Shown: positions 1-9,340 of the stretch, piece by piece
Numbering within the stretch: the first letter of the stretch is position 1
Layout: every line of letters begins with the position of its first letter
Source of the DNA: Photobacterium arenosum
Lineage (GTDB): Bacteria > Pseudomonadota > Gammaproteobacteria > Enterobacterales > Vibrionaceae
DNA length: 64,000 nucleotides
Direction of reading: 5' to 3'
Assembly (NCBI RefSeq): GCF_014841115.1
Contig: NZ_JACYTP010000006.1
Span: 1 to 64,000, forward strand
Translations under genes and position numbers: made by a program
Notes under the pieces: model-generated
Databases searched by the model: none
What the model saw: only the letters and a program-made list of their open reading frames with translations
What the model was told of the DNA's origin: nothing

Positions 1-717
1 TACGCGAACGATACCTTGCTCAACACGACCTGTTACTACAGTACCACGGCCCTGGATTGAGAATACATCTTCGATTGGCAGGATGAACGGCTTGTCGATA
101 GCACGCTCTGGCTCTGGGATGTAGTTGTCCAGCGCTTCAGCCAGCTCAACAATTTTCTCTTCCCACTGAGCTTCGCCATTCAGCGCGCCCAGAGCAGAAC
201 CCATGATTACTGGGCAATCGTCGCCTGGGAAGTCGTACTCAGACAGAAGTTCACGCACTTCCATCTCAACCAGCTCCAGCAGCTCTTCGTCATCAACCAT
301 GTCACACTTGTTCATGAACACGATGATGTAAGGGATACCAACCTGACGACCCAGCAGGATGTGCTCACGCGTCTGTGGCATTGGGCCATCAGTCGCAGCA
401 ACAACCAGGATACCACCGTCCATCTGAGCAGCACCGGTGATCATGTTTTTCACGTAGTCGGCGTGTCCTGGGCAGTCAACGTGCGCGTAGTGGCGAGTCG
501 GAGTATCGTACTCTACGTGAGAAGTAGAGATAGTGATACCACGCTCACGCTCTTCTGGCGCATTATCGATAGATGCGAAGTCACGCGCAGAACCGCCGTA
601 TACTTTAGACAAAGTAGTACAGATTGCAGCAGTCAGAGTGGTTTTACCGTGGTCAACGTGGCCGATAGTACCAACGTTAACGTGCGGTTTCGTACGTTCA
701 AATTTTTCTTTAGACAC
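1..717 (-). CDS. tuf: Elongation factor Tu, N-terminal 239 codons (cut by window edge)
   Basis: GTPase that carries aminoacyl-tRNA to the ribosomal A site. The visible part begins GTG TCT AAA GAA ([20 protein letters not shown]) and holds the G1 loop GHVDHGKT at residues 19-26, a DCPGH switch motif and NKCD. The remaining roughly 155 residues (rest of the G domain, domains II and III) lie outside the window. The GTG start is the one used by enterobacterial tuf, and an AGGAA-type ribosome-binding site precedes it. It is the last gene of the str operon, 105 bp after fusA. Whether this is one of two tuf copies cannot be told from here. Confidence 0.98.
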   Translation of the reverse strand, partial: MSKEKFERTKPHVNVGTIGHVDHGKTTLTAAICTTLSKVYGGSARDFASIDNAPEERERGITISTSHVEYDTPTRHYAHVDCPGHADYVKNMITGAAQMDGGILVVAATDGPMPQTREHILLGRQVGIPYIIVFMNKCDMVDDEELLELVEMEVRELLSEYDFPGDDCPVIMGSALGALNGEAQWEEKIVELAEALDNYIPEPERAIDKPFILPIEDVFSIQGRGTVVTGRVEQGIVRV

Positions 718-822
718 GATCGTGTTCCTTCCTAGTTGTGATTCGCCCCACATATTGGTGGGACGCGTCAGAAGTTGTATTTTATGCGGCAACCGAAGCT
801 GACGCAATATTTCTGCTAATGT

Positions 823-2919
823 TTAGCCGCGTTCAGCGATGATTCCATCGGCGATATTCTTCGGAACTTCAGCATATTCGCTGAACTCCATTGAATAGGA
901 AGCACGGCCTTGGGTAGCAGAACGAAGATCCGTTGCGTAACCAAACATCTCAGAAAGCGGAACATGGGCACGGATAATCTTAAGCCCAGCAGGGCCTTCA
1001 TCCATACCGCCAATGATGCCGCGACGACGGTTTAAATCGCCAACTACATCACCCATCCAGTCTTCCGGAGTGGTTACTTCAACTTTCATCATAGGTTCAA
1101 GAATAACTGGTTGCGCATCAAGTGCCCCCTTCCTGAACGCCATAGAACCGGCGATCTTAAACGCCATTTCGCTCGAGTCAACATCGTGGTATGAACCATC
1201 GAACAGCGTCGCTTTGACGTCCAGTACCGGATAACCGGCAAGCACACCATTTTTCATCTGCTCTTCGATACCTTTGGCAACTGCACCGATATATTCTCTC
1301 GGCACTGTGCCACCGACGACTTCGTCTACAAAGACGAAACCTGCATTCGGCTCGGAAGGCTCAATCTTCAGCCAGACGTGACCGTACTGGCCGCGACCAC
1401 CAGATTGACGTACGAACTTTCCTTCCACTTCCGTTTTACCACGGATAGTTTCACGGAAAGCAACCTGAGGCTTACCAACGTTACATTCAACGCTGAACTC
1501 ACGCTTCATACGGTCAACGATGATATCCAGATGAAGCTCACCCATACCCGAAATCAGGGTTTGGCCAGATTCTTCATCGGTTTCTACCCGGAATGATGGA
1601 TCTTCTGCAGCCAGTTTACCCAGTGCAATACCCATTTTTTCCTGGTCGGCTTTCGACCTTGGTTCAACAGCAATCTGAATCACTGGCTCTGGGAATTCCA
1701 TCCGCTCCAGAATCACTTTGTGTTCTGGGTCGCACAGAGTATCACCGGTAGTAACGTTCTTCAGGCCAATTGCTGCCGCGATGTCGCCAGCTCGAACTTC
1801 TTTAATTTCTTCACGCTTATTGGAGTGCATCTGAACGATACGGCCAAAGCGCTCACGCTTATCTTTCACCGTGTTGTAGACGCTATCGCCTGAATTCACA
1901 ACACCGGAATAAACACGCATAAATGTCAGAGTGCCTACGAACGGGTCGGTTGCGATCTTAAACGCCAGCGCAGCGAAAGGTTCTTCATCGCTTGAGTGGC
2001 GGATCACTTCATTGCCATCCATATCTTCACCACGGATTGCTTTTACTTCCGTTGGTGATGGCAAGAATTCCACAACCGCATCCAGTACAGCCTGAACACC
2101 TTTGTTCTTAAATGCAGAGCCGCAGGTTGCCAGTACGATTTCATTGTTCAGCGTACGTTGGCGCAGACCGGCTTTGATTTCATCTTCTGACAAGGTACCT
2201 TCTTCCAGGTACTTATCCATCAGCTCTTCTGATGCCTCAGCCGCTGACTCAACCAGATTCGTGTGCCATTCTTCGGCCAGCTCTTGCATGTCTGCCGGAA
2301 TATCTTCATAAGTGAAGCTCATGCCCTGATCGGCTTCATTCCAGTTGATCGCTTTCATTTTAATCAGGTCGATCACACCTTTGAATTCTTCTTCCGCACC
2401 AATATTCAGCTGAATAGGTACTGGATTTGCACCAAGACGAACTTTGATTTGCTCAACCACACGCAGGAAATCAGCACCTGCACGGTCCATCTTGTTGACG
2501 AAGACCATACGCGGTACTTCGTATTTGTCAGCCTGACGCCATACTGTCTCAGACTGAGGTTCAACACCGGATGAGCCACAGAAAACAACCACTGCACCAT
2601 CAAGTACGCGTAGGGAACGCTCTACTTCGATAGTGAAATCAACGTGTCCTGGGGTGTCGATAATATTGATGCGATGCTCAGGAAACTGAGCGTCCATACC
2701 ACGCCAGAAGGTTGTAGTGGCAGCAGAGGTTATGGTAATCCCACGCTCCTGCTCCTGTTCCATCCAGTCCATGGTAGCTGCACCATCGTGTACTTCACCA
2801 ATTTTATGGGAAAGACCTGTGTAAAACAGGATACGCTCGGTCGTGGTTGTTTTACCGGCGTCTACGTGAGCGCAAATACCGATGTTACGGTAACGCTCAA
2901 TAGGAGTTTTGCGAGCCAC
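823..2919 (-). CDS. fusA: Elongation factor G
   Basis: Ribosomal translocase GTPase, 698 residues, the usual EF-G length. Motifs seen are AHVDAGKT (17-24), DTPGH (88-92) and NKMD (142-145); domains II to V follow without interruption, ending in the typical domain V segment with GMDEG and GYATDLRS. The start codon is GTG, 8-9 nt after a GAGGA Shine-Dalgarno. The gene lies between rpsG and tuf in the str operon, with a strong hairpin in the rpsG-fusA gap. The N-terminal signature and the operon position argue for canonical EF-G rather than a fusA2 paralogue. Confidence 0.98.
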   Translation of the reverse strand: MARKTPIERYRNIGICAHVDAGKTTTTERILFYTGLSHKIGEVHDGAATMDWMEQEQERGITITSAATTTFWRGMDAQFPEHRINIIDTPGHVDFTIEVERSLRVLDGAVVVFCGSSGVEPQSETVWRQADKYEVPRMVFVNKMDRAGADFLRVVEQIKVRLGANPVPIQLNIGAEEEFKGVIDLIKMKAINWNEADQGMSFTYEDIPADMQELAEEWHTNLVESAAEASEELMDKYLEEGTLSEDEIKAGLRQRTLNNEIVLATCGSAFKNKGVQAVLDAVVEFLPSPTEVKAIRGEDMDGNEVIRHSSDEEPFAALAFKIATDPFVGTLTFMRVYSGVVNSGDSVYNTVKDKRERFGRIVQMHSNKREEIKEVRAGDIAAAIGLKNVTTGDTLCDPEHKVILERMEFPEPVIQIAVEPRSKADQEKMGIALGKLAAEDPSFRVETDEESGQTLISGMGELHLDIIVDRMKREFSVECNVGKPQVAFRETIRGKTEVEGKFVRQSGGRGQYGHVWLKIEPSEPNAGFVFVDEVVGGTVPREYIGAVAKGIEEQMKNGVLAGYPVLDVKATLFDGSYHDVDSSEMAFKIAGSMAFRKGALDAQPVILEPMMKVEVTTPEDWMGDVVGDLNRRRGIIGGMDEGPAGLKIIRAHVPLSEMFGYATDLRSATQGRASYSMEFSEYAEVPKNIADGIIAERG

Positions 2920-2960
2920 GGTTGAATCCTCTTACTAAGGTTATCCTTAGAAAATGGTAC

Positions 2961-2989
2961 GGGCGCAGCAGGCCAAGCCTGCTGCGCCC
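2961..2989 (-). other. Perfect 12-bp GC-rich hairpin in the rpsG-fusA gap
   Basis: The arms 2961-2972 (gggcgcagcagg) and 2978-2989 are exact complements around a 5-nt loop. On the operon transcript the hairpin comes just after the rpsG stop and is followed by GTACCATTTTC rather than a clean U-run. It looks more like an RNA stability or processing element, or a weak attenuator, than a full terminator. The function is inferred. Confidence 0.8.
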
Positions 2990-3006
2990 ATTCGCTAATA
3001 ATGAAA

Positions 3007-3477
3007 TTACCAGCGGTAGTGTGCGAACGCTTTGTTCGCTTCTGCCATACGGTGAACGTCTTCACGTTTCTTAACAGCAGAACCTTTGTTGTCGGCAGCG
3101 TCCAGCATTTCAGCAGCCAGGCGAGCAGCCATAGATTTTTCACCACGCTTACGCGCAGCTTCAACCAACCAACGCATAGCCAGAGCATTACGACGCACAG
3201 GACGTACTTCTACTGGTACCTGGTAAGTTGAACCACCTACACGGCGAGATTTAACTTCTACCGCTGGGCGAACGTTATCAAGAGCTTTTTCAAAAATTGA
3301 CAGGTGCTCTTCACCAGAGCGCTCAGCCATTGAATCCAGTGCAGTGTAAACAATTTTCTCTGCAGTAGATTTCTTACCGTCAACCATCAGGATGTTGACG
3401 AATTTTGCCAGCAATTCAGATTTGAACTTAGGATCTGGAAGGATCTTACGCTGACCAATTACGCGACGACGTGGCAT
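3007..3477 (-). CDS. rpsG: 30S ribosomal protein S7
   Basis: Primary 16S rRNA-binding protein that nucleates assembly of the 30S head. It begins [18 protein letters not shown] and is 156 residues long, the usual length for S7 with the short C-terminal extension (ends AFAHYRW). It is second in the str operon, 98 bp after rpsL. In E. coli S7 represses its own operon by binding the rpsL-rpsG intercistronic RNA; an A/U hairpin with a GAAA tetraloop (3522-3537) lies in this gap, but I cannot show that it is the operator. Confidence 0.98.
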   Translation of the reverse strand: MPRRRVIGQRKILPDPKFKSELLAKFVNILMVDGKKSTAEKIVYTALDSMAERSGEEHLSIFEKALDNVRPAVEVKSRRVGGSTYQVPVEVRPVRRNALAMRWLVEAARKRGEKSMAARLAAEMLDAADNKGSAVKKREDVHRMAEANKAFAHYRW

Positions 3478-3575
3478 GGAAATTCTCCGTTGTCTTCTTC
3501 AGGTTTTATCCAAAACTTTTCAGTTTTTTCAAAATTACAAATAATTTAGTGTTTGGCCTTACTTAACGGATTCCA

Positions 3576-3968
<393 letters not shown>

Positions 3969-4019
3969 TTACTTTCGTAAAGGTGAAAAATCTGCCTCCC
4001 AACAACAGGAGGACGCGAA

Positions 4020-4048
4020 ATTTTAGGCGTCGGACTATAAGGTGTCAA
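4020..4048 (-). promoter_or_regulatory. str operon promoter
   Basis: On the minus strand TTGACA (4048-4043) is separated by exactly 17 bp from TAAAAT (4025-4020). This is a consensus -35 and a 5/6 -10, predicting transcription start near 4013, about 63 nt before rpsL. The discriminator after the -10 is GC-rich (TTCGCGTCC), as expected for a stringently controlled ribosomal promoter. Confidence 0.85.
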
Positions 4049-4129
4049 GATATATACAGCGATCACATCTATGATCATTTCTTAACCACCCTCTTTCCGG
4101 CCGGTTGAATCCTTTTTAACCGCGTTTAT

Positions 4130-4420
4130 TCAGGCCCATTTCATGCAGTTAGGATGACGTACCGTCAACTCCACCAACATGTTGTGATCAATCACATCCA
4201 CATCCGCGGCAACCCGCCCTGCCAGGCCTCTCGCCAGTAAATCCGTCTCCAGTACGTACACGGCCGCCGCTTGTTTCAATGCAGATTCAAGCTGACCCGG
4301 TGAGGTGGCGGCGACAACGCCGTCTTGCAGCAACACAATTTCATCACCGGGTAAAAGTTGAGCAACGCACTGCTGTAAAGCCCGATTTTGAAAAGGAGAA
4401 GAAAAAATCATGTGTAACAT
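4130..4420 (-). CDS. tusB: Sulfur relay protein TusB
   Basis: Subunit of the TusBCD heterohexamer that passes persulfide sulfur from TusA to TusE for 2-thiolation of U34 in Lys, Glu and Gln tRNAs. The start MLHMIFSSPF at 4420 is preferred because an AGGAC ribosome-binding site precedes it, and it gives 96 residues, typical of TusB (DsrH family). The pattern GDEIVLLQDGVVAA is characteristic. It is third in the yheO-tusD-tusC-tusB order, ending about 80 bp upstream of the str promoter, exactly as in E. coli. Confidence 0.93.
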   Translation of the reverse strand: MLHMIFSSPFQNRALQQCVAQLLPGDEIVLLQDGVVAATSPGQLESALKQAAAVYVLETDLLARGLAGRVAADVDVIDHNMLVELTVRHPNCMKWA

Positions 4421-4462
4421 AGAAAGTCCTGAAAACTGCACGCAGCATAAGTCGCAAAGAAA

Positions 4463-4816
4463 CTAGTAACTGAGAATTTTCTGGCACCGGTGAAGTCTTG
4501 CGGTCAGATCCTGCGGAGAAAGCAGTTCCGCCTCGATCAGCAAATCATCCAGTGTGAGCCCGCGCTCCGCCATTGACTCGCGGCACACAAACACATCTTC
4601 AAGATCATACAGTGGCAGCATTTTAAAGGCGGCACTGTATTCACGCCCCAGCACCGCCGCACCCTGCTGGCCTTTAAGCAGTTGCCATACCCCATCGCCA
4701 ATAAAGAACAATTGCAACTCTTCACTGTAAGCAGAAGTTGCCAGTACGGCATCTAACCCTTCACGGCCGCTGTTGAGACCCTGTGGTACGGTGGTGAAAA
4801 CAAATCCGACAGACAT
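4463..4816 (-). CDS. tusC: Sulfur relay protein TusC
   Basis: DsrF-family subunit of TusBCD, 117 residues. The N-terminus MSVGFVFTTVPQGLNSGREGLDAVLA and the segment LQLFFIGDGVWQLLKGQ are the family hallmarks (Rossmann-like DsrE fold). It lies 17 bp after tusD and about 40 bp before tusB, so the three are surely co-transcribed. It is a structural subunit without the catalytic cysteine, which sits in TusD. Confidence 0.94.
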   Translation of the reverse strand: MSVGFVFTTVPQGLNSGREGLDAVLATSAYSEELQLFFIGDGVWQLLKGQQGAAVLGREYSAAFKMLPLYDLEDVFVCRESMAERGLTLDDLLIEAELLSPQDLTARLHRCQKILSY

Positions 4817-4833
4817 AATACTTTCCGGGATAA

Positions 4834-5226
4834 TTAAAACTGAATCACGCGATCAGCACTCAATAACACTTCGGCCAGCCCGCCCAGCCCGGCCTGTTCA
4901 AAGCCAGCGGCCAGATTATGACCAGGCAGCGCATGCTGGCTGGCTTCGAGTTCGCTGACCACCCCGCGGCGCAACGCTGCGGCAACACAGGTTTGCAACT
5001 CGACCTGATGCTCACGGCCCAGTAGCTGCCAGGCGGCCAGTAAGTCAAACTCATCCGACGCCGGTGCGGCCAGTGCAGAACCGTTGTGAACACCATCCTG
5101 ATAGAAAAATACCCGTTGCAATCTGTGCCCATTGGCAATAACGGCCTGAGCAAACTGATAAGCACTGCGTGCATTCTGCGACCCGTAGGCCGGCCCATCG
5201 ACCACCAGGGCAAACGTCAGGCTCAT
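4834..5226 (-). CDS. tusD: Sulfur relay protein TusD
   Basis: Catalytic subunit of TusBCD, 130 residues. It begins [26 protein letters not shown] and has the acceptor cysteine at C80 within [14 protein letters not shown], which corresponds to the essential Cys78 of E. coli TusD. Its ATG overlaps the stop of yheO (ATGA), so translation is probably coupled. Confidence 0.95.
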   Translation of the reverse strand: MSLTFALVVDGPAYGSQNARSAYQFAQAVIANGHRLQRVFFYQDGVHNGSALAAPASDEFDLLAAWQLLGREHQVELQTCVAAALRRGVVSELEASQHALPGHNLAAGFEQAGLGGLAEVLLSADRVIQF

Positions 5227-5945
5227 TTTTCGCCATCCTCCGTTTTGCGCTGGCGTATATATAAGTAGACAGTGTGTTTGGAGATATTCAGGCGGTCAGC
5301 AACCCGGTTGATGGCATCTTTAATATCGAAGATCCCTTTGTCGTACAGCTCCATCACTATCTGACGGTTTTTGGCATTATTCGAGACATTCTTGTCGGCA
5401 TTGATTTCTTCGATCGTGCGCTCAACCGTCTGATCCACCAGCTCATCAACGTCGCTGGCAAAATTCACGCTGGAAGCGGCCTGCTTGGCCTCATCGGTTG
5501 GCATGAAGGATTGCAGAATCTGGGAAAAAGGAGCATCCAGGTTAACGTTGATACACAGCAAACCTATGATATTGTCGTCGGCATTGCGAATCGCAATCGT
5601 GATGGACTTCATCAATGCGCCACCCTTGGCACGGGTGAAATAGGCCCGGGAGAAATTGCGCTCTGACCCTTCAATGTCACGCAGCATGCGCAAAGCCAGA
5701 TCAGTAATAGGCGAACCCACTTTGCGGCCGGTATTTTCGCCGTTGGCAATTTTGATCGCCGAGGTATTCAGATCAGCCAGTGAATGCAGCACTATTTCAC
5801 AAAAAGGCCCTATCAGGGTAGCCAGTCCATCAACCACGGCTTCGTATGAGCGTAATATAACAAAGTCGTGCTCAGTAAAAGTACGGGTCTCTATTAAGTC
5901 ACTTTCCACCATGACTTCAGTGCCAAAGTTATCGGTCGATACCAC
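5223..5945 (-). CDS. yheO: YheO-like PAS/HTH transcriptional regulator
   Basis: Predicted DNA-binding regulator of 240 residues. A YheO-type PAS-like domain (about 25-140, with [23 protein letters not shown]) is followed by a C-terminal helix-turn-helix (about 190-235, [25 protein letters not shown]). The start chosen is GTG at 5945, because AAGGAAG lies 7-8 nt before it and the N-terminal length matches E. coli YheO; an internal ATG at codon 12 is the alternative. It is the first gene of yheO-tusDCB. Ligand and targets are unknown. Confidence 0.9.
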   Translation of the reverse strand: MVSTDNFGTEVMVESDLIETRTFTEHDFVILRSYEAVVDGLATLIGPFCEIVLHSLADLNTSAIKIANGENTGRKVGSPITDLALRMLRDIEGSERNFSRAYFTRAKGGALMKSITIAIRNADDNIIGLLCINVNLDAPFSQILQSFMPTDEAKQAASSVNFASDVDELVDQTVERTIEEINADKNVSNNAKNRQIVMELYDKGIFDIKDAINRVADRLNISKHTVYLYIRQRKTEDGEK

Positions 5946-6118
5946 TTTCAGTCTTCCTTGCTTGTTCCCGCTCCACTGTTGTTGAAGGCAAGCTTCGATT
6001 TAAACGAAACGGGGAAAAATTCAATTCTTGCTTGCAAGTTTATCAGAATATGAAAACAGGTCTTCAGAAAATGAAATCTGCAGCGCACAAAAATGATCCT
6101 AAATCAGCGCTATAAATG

Positions 6119-6145
6119 CAAAAAGCCCAGCATCAGCCGGGCTTG
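6119..6145 (-). terminator. Terminator of fkpA
   Basis: On the minus strand AAGCCCGGC and GCTGGGCTT pair around a 4-nt loop and are followed by TTTG. It lies about 20 bp past the fkpA stop. Confidence 0.85.
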
Positions 6146-6167
6146 AATGTCTTATTAAACGCAATGC

Positions 6168-6986
6168 TTACTGCTCTGCAGTGGCTTCTGCGTCCTGCTC
6201 CGCTTTGACGATATCCAGCAGCTCAACCTCAAACACCAGAGTAGAGTTTGCCGGAATACTTGGGTTGGCTTGCGAACCGTAAGCCAGCTCTGGCGGGATA
6301 ACAAACTTGAACTTAGAACCGACCGGCATCAGCTGCACACCTTCAGTCCAGCCCGGAATCACCTGATTAAGCGGGAAAGTGGCCGGTTGATTACGCTTAT
6401 ATGAGCTGTCAAATTCCGTGCCGTCAATCAGTGTACCGCTATAGTGCACTTGCACTGTATCGGTTGCTTTTGGCATCTCGCCGTTACCTTCAGTCTCAAC
6501 CTGATACAGCAGGCCAGATTCGGTTTTCTTCACGCCTTCTTGTTTTTCGAAATCAGCACGGAAGTCATCACCGGCTTTGGTGTTTTTTTCAGCTTCTTCT
6601 TTGGCTTTGCTCGCCATCATGTCAGAAACACGCTGATCCAGATCCTGCAACGCCTGCTGTGTTTCTTCCTGGCTCATACGGCTGTTACCGGCAAAGACAT
6701 CGCTCACCCCAGCCAGTACATCTTCTTTTTTCAGATCCAGACCCAGCTCTTTTTGCTGTTCCAGGTTAGCTGACAGATATTGCGCCAGTGAAGCCCCGAT
6801 AGCATAAGCCGCTTTCTGATCATCAGACTCGAATGCCTTTGCATCTGTCGCAGCCTGCTGCTCAACTGCCACTGGTTCAGCCGTCTCTGCCGGTGCTGAC
6901 GTTTTCTCATCCTGACAGCCTACCGCCAGCAGAATTGTTGCTGCCAACACAGACATTTTTAGAACTGGTTTCAGAACTGGTTTCAT
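6168..6986 (-). CDS. fkpA: FKBP-type peptidyl-prolyl isomerase FkpA, probable lipoprotein
   Basis: Envelope chaperone and proline isomerase of 272 residues. An N-terminal helical dimerisation region (about 50-140) precedes a FKBP catalytic domain (about 150-255, with VQVHYSGTLIDGTEFDSSY, IPGWTEGVQLM and VIPPELAYGSQ). The start is the second ATG at 6986, because GGAGAG sits just before it. The signal peptide ends in LLAVGC (C24), which resembles a lipobox although -3 is Ala rather than Leu, so it may be a lipoprotein, unlike the soluble periplasmic FkpA of E. coli. It stands alone upstream of yheO. Confidence 0.92.
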   Translation of the reverse strand: MKPVLKPVLKMSVLAATILLAVGCQDEKTSAPAETAEPVAVEQQAATDAKAFESDDQKAAYAIGASLAQYLSANLEQQKELGLDLKKEDVLAGVSDVFAGNSRMSQEETQQALQDLDQRVSDMMASKAKEEAEKNTKAGDDFRADFEKQEGVKKTESGLLYQVETEGNGEMPKATDTVQVHYSGTLIDGTEFDSSYKRNQPATFPLNQVIPGWTEGVQLMPVGSKFKFVIPPELAYGSQANPSIPANSTLVFEVELLDIVKAEQDAEATAEQ

Positions 6987-7166
6987 GTATCTCTCCATTT
7001 ATTCAGAGTCTAAGCTCTTAATTTTACGCAAGGTTCTACACAGCTATGTTAAAACCATGCCATATCAATATACTAATACCAACTATTTTCTTACCGTCAT
7101 TCACTGCGTCGGACACAAATGCGTCACAGTCGGGACGCAATAGTCTTAAAACGGAAAGTACGATCC

Positions 7167-8147
7167 ATGCGCCAATCATTTTTAGCAGCAACTTTCATTC
7201 TGGCACTCTTTACGCTGGCCGGTTGTGATATTTCCGGCCCGGAACGCCAGCGCTGGGATCTGGCCGCTGACGGTGCCACCACATTCAGCCTGAGCCGGGA
7301 TGGCCGCTTTGCGCTATTTTATTCCGTCCAACAAGGTATCGTGCTCTGGGATCTACAGCAAAACAAAAAGTTAGCTGATTTAGGTTCTCAAGATCCACAT
7401 CACACAACAGTGACAAACAGCGAGATATCCGACAATCAGCGATTTGCCATTACAGTAACCGCACAAAACTTTGCGGTATGGGATCTGGCCTGGGGTCAGG
7501 CACAGGGATTATGGTCTGTCTCTGACGGCATCATACGTGATGCGGCGATCGCCAATGACGGCAAACAGGTACTGCTGGCACTGTCAAACGGCAAAGCGCT
7601 GTTCGTCGACTTGGGCAACGGAAGACGACTGGAGTTCCTTGCCCACAGAGAAAAAGTCAATGCCGTCGACCTCTCCCCCAACGGCCGTTATGCCCTTTCC
7701 GGTGGGGATGACAATCTGGCCTACCTCTGGGATACGGACAGCGGCCAGATTCTTTACCGGTTTGAGCACCCGACGCGAGTCAACCAGGTCGCGCTGCAGC
7801 GAGACGGCAAGCTGGCTTTCACCGCAGACAACGGTAACCAGGCGTTTCTCTGGGATTTGTCCGACGGCCAGAAACAGTCGGCACTGGCCATTCGCCTGAG
7901 GCAGCAGAACTTTTCCAGTTCACGTTTTTCTGATGACGGCAGCTTTCTGGCAACAGGTACCCCTTCCAAACGGGTAGAGCTGTGGAACACTTCAACCGGC
8001 GAAAGAGAAGCTTACTGGAAAGCCGCTACACAAGAAAACGAGCGTCCGGGGTCGGCGGTGGTGTATGATGTCGCCATCACACCAGACGGTGACGTTCGCT
8101 CAGGCAGCTCAGCCGGCATCGCCCAGGACTGGTATATCACTGACTGA
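7167..8147 (+). CDS. WD40-repeat lipoprotein
   Basis: Predicted beta-propeller lipoprotein of 326 residues. The start ATG at 7167 gives a short signal peptide with a perfect lipobox LAGC (Cys20). The residue after the lipid-bearing cysteine is Asp, which in enterobacteria keeps lipoproteins in the inner membrane. At least four WD-like blades are visible (ends such as [24 protein letters not shown]). It lies 28 bp upstream of slyX and is divergent from fkpA, so it probably shares a transcript with slyX. The partner it scaffolds is unknown. Confidence 0.88.
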   Translation: MRQSFLAATFILALFTLAGCDISGPERQRWDLAADGATTFSLSRDGRFALFYSVQQGIVLWDLQQNKKLADLGSQDPHHTTVTNSEISDNQRFAITVTAQNFAVWDLAWGQAQGLWSVSDGIIRDAAIANDGKQVLLALSNGKALFVDLGNGRRLEFLAHREKVNAVDLSPNGRYALSGGDDNLAYLWDTDSGQILYRFEHPTRVNQVALQRDGKLAFTADNGNQAFLWDLSDGQKQSALAIRLRQQNFSSSRFSDDGSFLATGTPSKRVELWNTSTGEREAYWKAATQENERPGSAVVYDVAITPDGDVRSGSSAGIAQDWYITD

Positions 8148-8175
8148 ACACAGTAAACAGCAGCCGACATTGACA

Positions 8176-8400
8176 ATGACAGATATCGAACAAAAGCTAC
8201 AGACTCAGATTGATGAGCTGGAAATGAAGCAGGCTTTTCAGGAACAGACCATTGAAGAGCTAAATAGTGCATTGACCCAGCAGCAGTTTCTGCTCGACAA
8301 ACTGCTGGTACAGGTACGCTATTTAGCAGGCAAAGTGCAAGGCTCTCAGGCGTCCAATATCGCCAGTGAAAGTGAAGAGACCCCGCCACCGCATTACTGA
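8176..8400 (+). CDS. slyX: SlyX family coiled-coil protein
   Basis: Small protein of 74 residues, nearly all coiled coil ([19 protein letters not shown], then a heptad pattern to about residue 55), with a Pro-rich tail ending PPPHY, the SlyX signature. The start at 8176 fits family length; in-frame codons further upstream would overlap the preceding gene. Function is unknown in any organism. It is convergent with slyD across a shared terminator. Confidence 0.9.
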   Translation: MTDIEQKLQTQIDELEMKQAFQEQTIEELNSALTQQQFLLDKLLVQVRYLAGKVQGSQASNIASESEETPPPHY

Positions 8401-8434
8401 TGCCGCGCAGAAGGCACTGATAAACTGATGATAC

Positions 8435-8465
8435 AAAAACGGGAAGCCTGAGCTTCCCGTTTTTG
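8435..8465. terminator. Bidirectional terminator between slyX and slyD
   Basis: AAAACGGGAAGC and GCTTCCCGTTTT pair around a 4-nt loop, with A and T runs on both sides. It ends slyX on the plus strand and slyD on the minus strand. Confidence 0.92.
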
Positions 8466-8483
8466 TCGTCATGACAAGATGGC

Positions 8484-8999
8484 TTAGTGGTTGCAGCAAC
8501 CGCCATCATGGTCGTGATCGTGGTCATGACCGCCTTCCTGATGGATATGGCCGTGAGCAACCTCATCTTCGGTCGCCGCACGAGTAGCAACGATTTCAAC
8601 GTTGAACGTCAACGTCTGACCCGCCAGCATGTGGTTACCGTCAACCACCACTTCATCACCATCCACTTCGGTCACTTCAACAGGGATAGGACCCTGATCC
8701 GTATCCGCCAGGAAGCGCATTCCCACAGTAATTTCATCCACACCCTGGAAGACTTCAGCCGGTACTCGCTGAACCATTTCTTCATGGTGTTCGCCATACG
8801 CGTCTTCTGGCGCCACAGTCACTTCGAACTTATCGCCAACTTCACGACCTTCCAGTGCATTTTCCAGACCAACGATCAGGTTGTTATGGCCATGCAGGTA
8901 ATCAAGCGGCGCCTCAGTGGTTGACTCGTCAACAACGACGCCCTCTTCAGTTTTCACTTGATAAGCCAGGCTTACTACTGTGTCTTTAGCGACTTTCAT
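8484..8999 (-). CDS. slyD: Peptidyl-prolyl isomerase and metallochaperone SlyD
   Basis: Cytoplasmic FKBP-type isomerase and chaperone, 171 residues. The split FKBP domain (1-70 and 120-145) flanks the insert-in-flap domain, with YLHGHNNLIVGLENALEG and PEDAYGEHHEEMVQRVP visible. The C-terminal tail is rich in His, Asp and Cys (HGHIHQEGGHDHDHD, then GGCCNH), as expected for the Ni/Zn-binding tail used in hydrogenase maturation in E. coli. The tail is shorter than in E. coli. Confidence 0.95.
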   Translation of the reverse strand: MKVAKDTVVSLAYQVKTEEGVVVDESTTEAPLDYLHGHNNLIVGLENALEGREVGDKFEVTVAPEDAYGEHHEEMVQRVPAEVFQGVDEITVGMRFLADTDQGPIPVEVTEVDGDEVVVDGNHMLAGQTLTFNVEIVATRAATEDEVAHGHIHQEGGHDHDHDHDGGCCNH

Positions 9000-9085
9000 G
9001 TTTACTCCGAATTTGAGCAGGGATTTAATCCGCCATCATACCGGATCTGCCCGCTATGACGCCAATTTTGTTCGTGCCGGCGATT

Positions 9086-9295
9086 TTACTCCGGCTTGAA
9101 AATGCCGATCACCTGTTCTGATGTCGAGCCCGCAACATGTTTGCTGTCTTCAACCGATTTAGGCAGGCGCGTATCGGTATGATGGCAAGCCACACACTCG
9201 ACTTTCTCTACTTCATTTTCCAGCCACCAGCGAAGGGTGTCTTGCTGCTGGCACGCCGGGCATACCGCCCCGGCGATAAAACGTTTCTTACTCAT
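9086..9295 (-). CDS. yheV: YheV family putative zinc-ribbon protein
   Basis: Small protein of 69 residues with two CxxC knuckles (C12/C15 in VCPACQQQDT and C34/C37 in VECVACHH), forming a predicted zinc ribbon. The start MSKKRFIAGAVCPACQ is characteristic of the YheV (DUF2387) family. It sits between slyD and kefB, as in E. coli. Function is not known. Confidence 0.9.
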   Translation of the reverse strand: MSKKRFIAGAVCPACQQQDTLRWWLENEVEKVECVACHHTDTRLPKSVEDSKHVAGSTSEQVIGIFKPE

Positions 9296-9340
9296 GGTTC
9301 CTTTCCTGCTACTGCCAGGTTCTGTTAATCCGAGGGCCGG

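Noticed and set aside
3522..3537. A/U hairpin with GAAA loop in the rpsL-rpsG gap as the S7 operator
   Set aside because: Only six weak base pairs and no resemblance that I can verify to the E. coli S7 site; mentioned under rpsG but not called.
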